NCBI GenBank assembly: GCA_022703505.1
Contig: JAKLDN010000007.1
Location: forward strand, 124,001-188,000
Source of the DNA: Spirochaetota bacterium
GTDB lineage: Bacteria > Spirochaetota > Spirochaetia > Treponematales > UBA12059
Direction of reading: 5' to 3'
Length of the DNA: 64,000 nt
Of the stretch, positions 8,203 to 15,560 are shown piece by piece (positions within the stretch are counted from its first letter, which is position 1; every line of letters begins with the position of its first letter). A program made the translations under genes and the position numbers. The notes beneath the pieces were generated by a model that saw only the letters and a list, made by a program, of their open reading frames with translations, did no database searches and was not told where the DNA came from.

Positions 8203-9188
8203 GCGCAAACCTGTCGGCCTTCCCGGGCCGCGCCCCCCGCCGGGGCCGACCGGCCGCCCGGTCCTTCCTGGTTCCGGTAACCCTGGCCGCGGCGGTCCTC
8301 TCGGCCTGTTCCACGGCGCCCAAGCCCGTCGCGGAGGTCGTGGCCCGGAAAAACCAGGCGGCCGAGTACTCCAAGCTCGGGGACGGTTTCCTGGCCAAGC
8401 GGGACTACGCCTCGGCCCAGCGCTTCTACGAGGAGTCCCTCCGGGAAAACCGCGCGGTGGACAACACCGAGGGCGTGGCCATCTCCATGAACTCCATCGG
8501 CCGGGTCTACCTGGCCGCGGGCCGCTTGGACGACGCGGAGGCGACCTTCCGGGAAGCCCTGGATTACGCCGGTCCCCTGAAGAACCCGTCCTTCCGGGCC
8601 CTGGCCCTGGCCAACCTGGGTGAGGCGCTCTATGCCCGAGGAGACGGAGCCGCGGCGATGGAGGCCTTCCAGGAAGCCCTGCCCCTGGCCGCCCGGGACG
8701 AGCGGACCCTGGCGGTCCTCCTCCACGATCGTGCCGTGGTGTATCGGGATCAGGGCGAGTGGGCGGCCGCGGAATCCGACCTCAGGCGGGCGGCGGGGAT
8801 CAACCAGCGGCTCAAGCGTCTGGCCGAGTACGGGGCCAACCTGTACCTGCTGGGAAACATCGCACACAAGAAGGGGAACTCCGAGGCCGCCCTGGACCTG
8901 CTCCGGCAGGCCCTGGAGGCGGACCGGAAGGCGGAGAACTCCGCCGGGATCGCGGCGGACCTGGAAGCCCTGGCCGTCCTGTCCCGGGGCCTGGGATCGA
9001 GGGAGGACGCCTTCCACTACTACCGCCGGGCCTTCGACGTCTTCGTTACCCTGGACTCCGCGGAAGCCGCCCTGCGCTGCGCGGAAGCCCTGGCGGTCTT
9101 GGCCGCGGAGCTGGGGCGGCCCGAGGACGTCCGGCGGTACCGGGAGTACGCCGCCCGGATACGATCCTCCCTCGATGCCCGGCCCTGA
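8199..9188 (+). CDS. TPR-repeat lipoprotein
   Basis: This 329-aa protein has a signal peptide ending in the lipobox VLSAC, so it is probably a lipoprotein. At least six tetratricopeptide repeats follow, for example KLGDGFLAKRDYASAQRFYE and NLGEALYARGDGAAAMEAFQ. TPR lipoproteins act as scaffolds. Its position, coupled by a 4-base overlap to mlaD, suggests it assembles or bridges the lipid-transport machine in the periplasm. No enzymatic motif is seen. Confidence 0.85.
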   Translation: MSANLSAFPGRAPRRGRPAARSFLVPVTLAAAVLSACSTAPKPVAEVVARKNQAAEYSKLGDGFLAKRDYASAQRFYEESLRENRAVDNTEGVAISMNSIGRVYLAAGRLDDAEATFREALDYAGPLKNPSFRALALANLGEALYARGDGAAAMEAFQEALPLAARDERTLAVLLHDRAVVYRDQGEWAAAESDLRRAAGINQRLKRLAEYGANLYLLGNIAHKKGNSEAALDLLRQALEADRKAENSAGIAADLEALAVLSRGLGSREDAFHYYRRAFDVFVTLDSAEAALRCAEALAVLAAELGRPEDVRRYREYAARIRSSLDARP

Positions 9189-9930
9189 TCCGGGGCGGGG
9201 CGGCGAACCCGACGCGTGCCTGTTCGGCCGCCTCCGGACCGGGGCGCGCCGGAGGGGGTTTGCCCTTCTGGCCGCCGCGGTCCTTGCAGGATGCGCGACC
9301 GCCCCGGCCGGGCGGGGACTCCCGCCCTCGGTGAAGCGCTTCCTGGACAGGAACGGCTGGAACCTGGCCGGCTACGAGTCGAGCGACCTGGAATCCCCGG
9401 CCGGGTACTTCTTTCACGACAGGAGCTACTCGTCTCCGGCCCCGCCGGACCTCGTCTGGAAGGCCTACACGGCCCTGGAACCCTCGGCGGCGTGGAAGAC
9501 TTCCCGTACCCGCCCGGGGGTAGTCTGGGATCCCTCCGGGTCCCGGCTCTACGCCGCCGGCGAGACCGCTCCCCCCTTCTCGCCGGGGCAGGTCCTCGTC
9601 CTGGACGTCCGGATCCTCGGACCCTTCCGTATCCCGGCGTCCTTCCGGATCACCCGGATCGACGAGCCGGAGCGCCTGATCGAGTTCGTCTACCTGAAGC
9701 GGAACCTGTCCAACGGGGTCCAGCGGATCCGGTTCCTGGAACGGGCCGGCCCCGACGGAAGCCCCTCCACGGTGATCGTGCATTCCACCTGGTACCGCAG
9801 CGGCCGCCCCTTCCGGGACAGGTCGCTCTACGGTCCGATCCATGCCCGCATCATCGACGCCTTCCACGCCGGGGTGTTCCGTAAAAGCGGCCTGATCCTC
9901 GACAGGCCGGTCCGGAACGCCCCGGAATGA
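9175..9930 (+). CDS. Lipoprotein, possibly START/SRPBCC-like
   Basis: This 251-aa protein has a hydrophobic signal ending in the lipobox VLAGC near residue 40. The mature part has alternating strands and a long C-terminal helix (FRDRSLYGPIHARIIDAFHA), which resembles a helix-grip lipid-binding fold. That assignment is an inference. It starts inside the end of the TPR gene (14-base overlap), so it is probably the last gene of the lipid-transport operon. A lipid-binding lipoprotein would suit that role. Confidence 0.7.
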   Translation: MPGPDPGRGGEPDACLFGRLRTGARRRGFALLAAAVLAGCATAPAGRGLPPSVKRFLDRNGWNLAGYESSDLESPAGYFFHDRSYSSPAPPDLVWKAYTALEPSAAWKTSRTRPGVVWDPSGSRLYAAGETAPPFSPGQVLVLDVRILGPFRIPASFRITRIDEPERLIEFVYLKRNLSNGVQRIRFLERAGPDGSPSTVIVHSTWYRSGRPFRDRSLYGPIHARIIDAFHAGVFRKSGLILDRPVRNAPE

Positions 9931-9953
9931 AGCCCGACGGGCCCCGATCCGTC

Positions 9954-9982
9954 TAGACCCTTTTTTATCGATATGGTATCCT
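9954..9982 (+). promoter_or_regulatory. Candidate sigma-70 promoter for the small lipoprotein gene
   Basis: TAGACC at 9954-9959 and TATCCT at 9977-9982 are separated by 17 bases, and both match four of six consensus positions. A run of six T lies in the spacer. The elements stand 20 bases before the ATG at 10002. Confidence 0.4.
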
Positions 9983-10001
9983 GGGTCATCCGGGAGATGT
10001 C

Positions 10002-10376
10002 ATGAACTCGAATTCCGGCGGAGGTTTCCGCCCCCTAGTCCTTTTCGCCCTCGCCCTGACCCTCGCGTCCTGCGCCGGGCTCAGCTACAGCCACACCGGA
10101 CGCATCTGGGACTTGCCGGGCACGAATCCCGTCGTGAGCGACACGATCGCCCCGCTCCGGGACGTGACCCTGGCGGTCACCGGCAGCCTGGAATCCGGCT
10201 CCGTGACCGTGAGGGTATACGCGGACTCCGCCGTCCGGGGAACCCTGGACATCGTCCCGGCGGCCTCCGTGAGTGAGCGGAAAACCTTCGAGTACGCGCC
10301 CGGACTCTGGAGATTCGAAGCCGAAGCCTCGGACGGGAGCGCCGGAAGCCTTTACATCGAGATCGAGGACCGATAA
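10002..10376 (+). CDS. Small lipoprotein of unknown function
   Basis: This 124-aa protein has a signal peptide ending in the lipobox LTLASC. The mature region is about 95 residues, mostly predicted beta strands (VTLAVTGSLESGSVTVRVYA and a C-terminal SLYIEIEDR). That is typical of a small beta-sandwich periplasmic lipoprotein. I do not recognise a family. A GGGAG ribosome site precedes the ATG. It faces the UMP kinase gene convergently, with a short inverted repeat (ATCGGGG / CCCCGAT) between them. Confidence 0.7.
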   Translation: MNSNSGGGFRPLVLFALALTLASCAGLSYSHTGRIWDLPGTNPVVSDTIAPLRDVTLAVTGSLESGSVTVRVYADSAVRGTLDIVPAASVSERKTFEYAPGLWRFEAEASDGSAGSLYIEIEDR

Positions 10377-10401
10377 GGCCGGACCGGAAACATCGGGGAG
10401 A

Positions 10402-11088
10402 TCAGCCCCCGATCACCGTACCCGTGAAGGGTCCGCCCTCCAGGATGGCCCGGAGGTTGGGCAGGTCGCGGCCCGCGGCGCAGACCACCCGGAGGCCCAG
10501 CTCCTGGGCCCTGCGGCTGGCCACGGGATCGAAGGGGACGTTCTTGCCCGGCACCCACTCGTCGCCCACCAGGGCGCGGAACTCCGCCCAGCCGATGGAG
10601 TCGATGGGCCGGGCGGCGGGGTCCAGCCTGGGGTCCGCCGTATAGACCTTGGCGATGTTGGATAGGTTCACGATCGTGCCGGCCCCGAAGAGCTCCGCCA
10701 GGAGCACGGAGTCGTAGTCCGTGGAGAAGCCCGGCTTCCACCCCGCCGCGACCAGGACCCGTCCGGGGAAGATCCCCACCGCGGTCGGGTCGATCACCAC
10801 CTCCCGGGGACAGAGCTCCCCGAAGAGGGCCTTCACGAGCTGGGCGTTCAGGCGGGTCGCCATGATCCCCACCCAGTCCTGGGCGTCCGGATCGGCGCGG
10901 CGGGCCGTCTCCCGGTAGGCCTTCTGCCATTCCCGGGCGGGTCCCCCGCCCCCCACCACCAGGATCAGCCTGCGCTCGGGATCCTCCTCGAGCCAGGCCG
11001 TGGACAGGGCCAGGAAATCCCGCAGGAAGGGGACATCGGGCTTGTCCGGGGCGACGATGGAGCCGCCCAGGGAGATCACGGTCGTCAA
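10402..11088 (-). CDS. pyrH: UMP kinase, archaeal type
   Basis: This 228-aa amino-acid-kinase-fold enzyme phosphorylates UMP to UDP in pyrimidine nucleotide synthesis. Motifs include VISLGGSIVAPD at the N-terminus, VVGGGGPAREWQ for phosphate binding, GWKPGFSTDYDSVLLAE for UMP binding and LSNIAKVYTADPR. The short form and the GW(K)PG-STD motif are those of the archaeal-type family, which also occurs in spirochaetes, rather than the usual bacterial PyrH. It is transcribed opposite to the upstream lipoprotein genes. Confidence 0.85.
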   Translation of the reverse strand: MTTVISLGGSIVAPDKPDVPFLRDFLALSTAWLEEDPERRLILVVGGGGPAREWQKAYRETARRADPDAQDWVGIMATRLNAQLVKALFGELCPREVVIDPTAVGIFPGRVLVAAGWKPGFSTDYDSVLLAELFGAGTIVNLSNIAKVYTADPRLDPAARPIDSIGWAEFRALVGDEWVPGKNVPFDPVASRRAQELGLRVVCAAGRDLPNLRAILEGGPFTGTVIGG

Positions 11089-11137
11089 GGTTACCTCACA
11101 GTTTCAGCGTTCGGATCTATGGTTCCGGGCTTTCCTC

Positions 11138-12244
11138 TCAAAAATCGGAAGTGCCGAAGAAGTCGTCGTCGTCCCCGCCCAGGCCCGGGAAGCCCGCTCC
11201 GCCCTCGTTGCGCAGGGCGTAGAGCCGTTCGGCGTAGCGGAAGAAGGCCATCATCTTGGCCAGCCTATCCCGCTCGTCCCGGAACTGCCGCAGGAAGGCC
11301 CCCGCGGTCAGGCCGGGCCGGAGCTCCGCCCGCTCCCCGGGGGTACCGGAAACCAGGTCCACCGCCTCGTCCAGGCGGTAGTAGATGCGCTCGAAGAGGA
11401 AGAGGATCTTCCGAAGCTCCAGGAAGCTTTGGACCAGTTCCTTCTTTTCTCGGAGGGTGTCCGCGGATCGGGGATTGACCCGGGTGCCCGCCTTGTCCTC
11501 CTCGATCCACTTCCGCAGGGCGGCTTTCCGCTGCAAATCGTCCAGGGCCGCCGTGAAGCGGACGCTCAGGTCCGCGTAGCGCTTCTCGTAGAACGCTACG
11601 ACCCGGGCGGGATTGGCCCGGAAGGCCTCGATCTCGTCCGCGATCCAGCGCTTGGCGAACTCGTCCGGATTGGATACCGCGACGGGAAGCAGGCGGAGCC
11701 GCTCCGCGGGGCGCTTTTCCACGGCCTTGCCGGCGGGCACCTGCACGGTGGACTCCCCGTCCGAGGTCTCCACGGCCCCTTCGGTGCAGAAGATCACGAT
11801 GTTGCCGGACACGGAGGTGGATACCCCGAACTCGGTGCCCCGGACTCCCATGACCGCGGTGTCCGTCCGCACCTGGAGGGTGGGGGAGCCGGAGAGCTTG
11901 GCCACCTTGGATCCGATCTGCCCGGCCACCAGCTCCAGGGTCGTCTTGGAGCCCGAAGAGTCCTGGGACATCCGGACGTAGACGGCCGATCGGGGCTTGA
12001 CGGAAAGGGACCCGCGCATCCCCGTGGACCGGTTCAGGGCGATGACCGCCGCGCCGTCGGGGCCGGTCTTGATGAAATCGTCCACCTGGACCTCGTCGCC
12101 GATGTTCAGGTCCCCCAGGCTCTTGCCGCCCCGGCTCAGGGTCACGTCGCCCTCTACGTACTCGATCTCCCCGAAGAGAGTCTGGGCGGCGGCGGCCGAC
12201 ACGACTGTGAGCAGACACGCGGCTATGACGATCAGGCGTTTCAT
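11138..12244 (-). CDS. FecR-domain secreted protein
   Basis: This 368-aa protein starts MKRLIVIAACLLTVVSAAAA, a signal peptide. A FecR domain follows at about residues 25-160, with the recognisable VQVRTDTAVMGVRGTEFGV strand pattern. The C-terminal half is helical and charged and ends in a Gly/Asp-rich tail. FecR domains usually sense or bind at the cell surface. This one lacks the transmembrane anti-sigma part, so a structural or adhesion role is as likely as regulation. The GGGAGGAG site upstream of the ATG at 12244 decides the start. A perfect 12-bp hairpin lies upstream. Confidence 0.75.
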   Translation of the reverse strand: MKRLIVIAACLLTVVSAAAAQTLFGEIEYVEGDVTLSRGGKSLGDLNIGDEVQVDDFIKTGPDGAAVIALNRSTGMRGSLSVKPRSAVYVRMSQDSSGSKTTLELVAGQIGSKVAKLSGSPTLQVRTDTAVMGVRGTEFGVSTSVSGNIVIFCTEGAVETSDGESTVQVPAGKAVEKRPAERLRLLPVAVSNPDEFAKRWIADEIEAFRANPARVVAFYEKRYADLSVRFTAALDDLQRKAALRKWIEEDKAGTRVNPRSADTLREKKELVQSFLELRKILFLFERIYYRLDEAVDLVSGTPGERAELRPGLTAGAFLRQFRDERDRLAKMMAFFRYAERLYALRNEGGAGFPGLGGDDDDFFGTSDF

Positions 12245-12275
12245 CCCTCGCTCCTCCCTAGTCCAATCGGGCTGC

Positions 12276-12301
12276 CCGAGGCCGGAAGATTCCGGCCTCG
12301 G
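12276..12301. terminator. Perfect 12-bp inverted repeat between the surface-protein and FecR genes
   Basis: CCGAGGCCGGAA at 12276-12287 pairs perfectly with TTCCGGCCTCGG at 12290-12301 across a 2-base gap. It lies downstream of the repeat-protein stop and upstream of the FecR gene on the minus strand. No T-run follows, so it may be a factor-dependent terminator, an mRNA stabiliser or a protein site. Confidence 0.4.
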
Positions 12302-12399
12302 ATACCCCGGGTTCACGGTTCAGTATATCTCGCGGGTAGCGGGAAATCGAGCGGGCCGGGGGCGGTCGCGCCGGGCCGTTCCCGGCACGCCCCTCGGTC

Positions 12400-13563
12400 T
12401 CAGAAGCTCAGGCCCAGGAAGACCTTGGGCCAGGCGGTGAACTCCAGGCCCCAGGCGTCCCCGCTCCACCCGCCCGTCCGGAACGAGGATGCCCGGAGGC
12501 GGTCGGGGACATAGGATCCCCAGGCCGGGACGTCGAAGTCCGTCTCGATCCCCAGGACGGCCTTGAAACCGAGGACCGGGATGTTCAGGGCGGCCCGTAC
12601 GGAGGGATAGGGCCGGATGAGGGCCAGGAAGGCGTCCTCGTCGTCGGCGTCCGCCGCCGTTTCCATCGCGGCCCTGCGGTCCGCGTAGAGCTCCTGTTCC
12701 GCGCAGACCTCGAAGTCCAGGCCGCCGTCGCCGATGCGGATCCGGTGGCCCCATCCCAGTCCCACGACCAGGGAGTCCGAGTCCACGAACCAGTCCTCGG
12801 ATCCCACGCCTCCGTAGTACACCGAGTACAGGGAGGCGGTGCCCGTCCGGTAGGCGAGGTAGGTCATGTCCTCGGCGGGTATGTACTGGAGGCCGATCTC
12901 GTTGACCCCGTTGCCGATGATGTTGACCAGGCCCAGGGCCACCCCGTCCAGCCGGTCCGCCACGTTCACGAGTCCGATCATGGGACCGGAGACCCGTTCC
13001 GCGGCGTTGAAGACCCCGGCGACCATGCCGCCGTCCACGGTGTCCGCGATGTTGAAGACCCCGGAAGCCTGGAAGCCTTCCACTTTACGGGCGATGTTGA
13101 AGACTCCGGATCCCTGGAAGCCCTCCACGTCCCGGGCGATATTGAAGACCCCGGATCCCTGGAAGCCCTCCACGTCCCGGGCGATGTTGAAGACCCCGGA
13201 TCCCTGGAAGCCTTCCACGTCCCGGGCCAGGTTGAAGACCCCGGAGGCCTGGATTCCCTCGACGTTCCCGACCCCGGACCCGATCCAGCCGAAGGCGGCG
13301 GAGGTGTCGTAGAGGCCGAAGGGCGGGAACTGGATGCCGGGGACGAAGGAGAAGACGAAGGGGGAGAACGGTCGGCCGGAATCCTCCGCGTCCGAGGGGT
13401 CGGTCGCGCTGGAAGGATCCGAAGGCTCCGCGGTTCGGCCGTACTTGTCGCGGGCCTTCTGCAGTACGGATTGTTCGTCCGGTTCGGAAAGGTCCTGGGC
13501 GTAGACCCCGGGCAGCCGCGCGCACATCGCCGCGGCGATCACGAAAAACACGATACGTTTCAT
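12400..13563 (-). CDS. Surface protein with 15-residue GVFN repeats (LA_2272-like)
   Basis: This 387-aa protein has a signal peptide (MKRIVFFVIAAAM to VYAQ) and an acidic Ser/Asp/Pro linker. Then come tandem 15-residue repeats of the form VEGFQGSGVFNIARD at residues 101-175, which decay to residue 215 (GPMIGLVN, GVALGLVN). A C-terminal beta-rich region ends in Phe, as outer-membrane barrels do. The repeat resembles the leptospiral LA_2272 surface repeat family, whose function is unknown. GGGGAG precedes the chosen ATG at 13563, and an upstream ATG would add residues before the signal peptide. Three central repeats are almost identical in DNA. Confidence 0.75.
   Translation of the reverse strand: MKRIVFFVIAAAMCARLPGVYAQDLSEPDEQSVLQKARDKYGRTAEPSDPSSATDPSDAEDSGRPFSPFVFSFVPGIQFPPFGLYDTSAAFGWIGSGVGNVEGIQASGVFNLARDVEGFQGSGVFNIARDVEGFQGSGVFNIARDVEGFQGSGVFNIARKVEGFQASGVFNIADTVDGGMVAGVFNAAERVSGPMIGLVNVADRLDGVALGLVNIIGNGVNEIGLQYIPAEDMTYLAYRTGTASLYSVYYGGVGSEDWFVDSDSLVVGLGWGHRIRIGDGGLDFEVCAEQELYADRRAAMETAADADDEDAFLALIRPYPSVRAALNIPVLGFKAVLGIETDFDVPAWGSYVPDRLRASSFRTGGWSGDAWGLEFTAWPKVFLGLSF
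13039..13263 (-). repeat. Tandem 45-bp coding repeats, five copies
   Basis: Five consecutive 45-base units encode residues 101-175 of the surface protein. The three central units differ by only a few bases, while the outer ones carry substitutions such as ASGVFNLA. The unit length is a multiple of three, so slippage would change repeat number without breaking the frame. Weaker copies continue to about 12919. Confidence 0.85.
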
Positions 13564-13706
13564 GGCACTCCCCTTGGGCAGGCGAGCAGGTACGTGCCCC
13601 CGTACGGGGCGCACGTGGAACACTATATCGCGGCCGCCGCGAAAAACCGGGCCGGGCGCGAAATTCCGTTAAAATACTATCGATTCCCGGGAGGCTCTGC
13701 AAGGCC

Positions 13707-14324
13707 TCATCGGGCGAAGAACTCGACCACCCGTCCTATGCGGCCCGGGACCGAGGCTTCCTCCGGTACCGGCGCGGATGCCACCCGGGCCGCCCGGCCT
13801 CCATCTTCCCGGGCCAGCCATGAGGGCAGGCGCGCGGCCCCTTCCGAGGCCGTCCGTTCGCGGACGAGGCGGGCCAGGGACTCCGGGGCCCGGAGCTCCA
13901 GGGCGTCCCCGGGGCGCAGGGCCGCGCTCGGGATGTCCAGGGTCCGGCCGTTGACCGCGACGTGTCCGTGGCTGACGAGCTGGCGGGCCTGGGCCCGGGA
14001 GACCGCCCAGCCCAGGCGGTAGACGACGTTGGAGAGCCGGGCCTCCAGGAAGACCAGCAGGGCGGCGCTGGTGGAGCCGCCCGCCCGCCGGGCCTTCTCG
14101 TAGAGGTTCTTGAGCTGGCGACGTCCCAGGCCGTAGGCGGTCCGGTACTTCCGGGTCTCCCGGAGCTGGTCCGCGTATTCCGAGGTCTTGCGGGGGGAGT
14201 AGCGGGGAGGCTTTCCCGGGGGGTGGGGCTTGCGATCCAGGAGACGGTCGAACTTCGGGTTTCCGAAGACGTTCAGCCCGAGAGCGCGTACGATCTTGCC
14301 CTTAGGTTCTCGGGTGCGGGACAT
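13707..14324 (-). CDS. rpsD: 30S ribosomal protein S4
   Basis: This 205-aa protein matches S4 along its length: the N-terminal helical domain, the core RRQLKNLYEKARR, and the S4 RNA-binding domain with LEARLSNVVYRLGWAVSRAQARQLVSHGHVAVNG reported here only in outline (about residues 92-125). It binds 16S rRNA and nucleates 30S assembly. The N-terminus lacks the Cys residues of zinc-binding S4 forms. GGAGG precedes the ATG. It stands alone, away from the usual rpsM-rpsK-rpsD-rpoA cluster. Confidence 0.95.
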   Translation of the reverse strand: MSRTREPKGKIVRALGLNVFGNPKFDRLLDRKPHPPGKPPRYSPRKTSEYADQLRETRKYRTAYGLGRRQLKNLYEKARRAGGSTSAALLVFLEARLSNVVYRLGWAVSRAQARQLVSHGHVAVNGRTLDIPSAALRPGDALELRAPESLARLVRERTASEGAARLPSWLAREDGGRAARVASAPVPEEASVPGRIGRVVEFFAR

Positions 14325-14387
14325 GGTTCCTCCGCGGGGGCCCCTCGCGCCGCGAACCGTGGGCTTTCCGCCGGATGATCGGGAATG

Positions 14388-14393
14388 ATTATA
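14388..14393 (-). promoter_or_regulatory. -10 element (TATAAT) upstream of rpsD
   Basis: On the minus strand a perfect TATAAT lies in a markedly AT-rich patch about 65 bases upstream of the rpsD start. A TTGACA is present further upstream, but 26 bases away, so the matching -35 is unclear. Confidence 0.35.
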
Positions 14394-14421
14394 ATATAAG
14401 TAATCTATACGACGGATCCTG

Positions 14422-15387
14422 TCAATCCCCGATCAGCTTGTTCCTATACAGGTGGTCGCAGAAGAAGCAGATGTCGTCTGTCATGCCCGGGAACTTCACC
14501 CCCGAGGCTTCCAGCTCCCGGCGGCGCGCGTCCAGGCCCTTCTCGTAGACCAGGCGGACGTGGGGATTCGCCCGGGCGGATTCCATGAGGCTGTCGTAGT
14601 CGTCGTCCCGGATGTTCCCGACGATCAGGGAGGGATTCTCGTTGGCGAAACCGCAGCAGACGGCCACGGAGCCGTCGGGGTGGACGTAGAAGACGTTGCC
14701 CGGACCCTCGCAGAAGTCCTCCCGGAACCACCGGTCTTCGCCCCAGCCGGTCTCGGTCCCGGCGGCGGAGCGGGGGAACCGCAGGATCGGAATGTCCAGG
14801 ACCTCCCCGGCCGCGGCCTCCTCCCGGCGGGGAGCCGCGTCCGCGATCCCCCGGGGTTCGCCGGTCCGGGGGACCAGGCGGCCGCCCAGGCGCTCCGCCA
14901 GGACGCGCAGGCCCTCGAGCCAGGGACCCTCGTCCGGGGCCCGGACCGAGAGGATCTCGGCGCAGTCCTTCCGGCCCCAGATGCGGAAGACCGCGGACAG
15001 GAAGGCCGCCAGGCGCCCGGGGTCCTGGTCGTGGAAGGCGTCCGCGCTCACCCCGAAGGTCCCGTCGAACCCCGCCTCGTACAGGGCCGAGAGGGACTCC
15101 TCGAGGTCGGCCGGGTCCGCGAACCAGTCGCCGTTGGTCATCAGCCGGTCGAAGTAGAGGCCCGAGGCGACCGCGGTCCGGGACACCTCGGCCAGGAAGT
15201 CGGGCCGGAGGAAGGGTTCGCCCCCGCTGAACCCGACGCGCTCGATACCGCCCCGGGCGCAGCGCTCCAGGAAGGCCGAGGCCTCCGGGGCGGAGAGCTC
15301 CTCGGGGCCGCGCCGGACCCGGCAATGGGAGCACGCGAGGTTGCACCGGGACGTGGGGGCGAAGATGACCTGGACGGGCTGGAACAC
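14422..15387 (-). CDS. Radical SAM protein with C-terminal SPASM-like cysteines
   Basis: This 321-aa protein carries the radical SAM motif SRCNLACSHCR (CxxxCxxC) near the N-terminus and GFSGGEPFLRPD as the GGE motif. The C-terminal part has FCEGPGNVFYVHPDGSVAVC and a final CFFCDHLYRN, resembling SPASM/twitch iron-sulfur domains of peptide-modifying or oxidising enzymes. The substrate is unknown and no precursor peptide is evident nearby. GGGAGG precedes a GTG at 15387, which I prefer over an upstream GTG at 15435 with no ribosome site. Confidence 0.8.
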   Translation of the reverse strand: MFQPVQVIFAPTSRCNLACSHCRVRRGPEELSAPEASAFLERCARGGIERVGFSGGEPFLRPDFLAEVSRTAVASGLYFDRLMTNGDWFADPADLEESLSALYEAGFDGTFGVSADAFHDQDPGRLAAFLSAVFRIWGRKDCAEILSVRAPDEGPWLEGLRVLAERLGGRLVPRTGEPRGIADAAPRREEAAAGEVLDIPILRFPRSAAGTETGWGEDRWFREDFCEGPGNVFYVHPDGSVAVCCGFANENPSLIVGNIRDDDYDSLMESARANPHVRLVYEKGLDARRRELEASGVKFPGMTDDICFFCDHLYRNKLIGD

Positions 15388-15560
15388 GGGACCTCCCGGC
15401 CGAGGGCTTCTCGGCGCGAGCTTCGATCTTTGCACGGCACCGGGAAAGATGCAACCGCGGGAAGGAAAAATGAGGGCCCCGGGGCCGGGAATCGAAATCC
15501 CCCGGGCTCCGGGATATAGTAGAGGCGGCTCCGCCTCCGCGGACGCCGGGAGGTTCGCCC

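Noticed and set aside
13039-13263. CRISPR-like regularly spaced repeats
   Set aside because: The units are contiguous 45-bp coding repeats without spacers and translate into a protein repeat.
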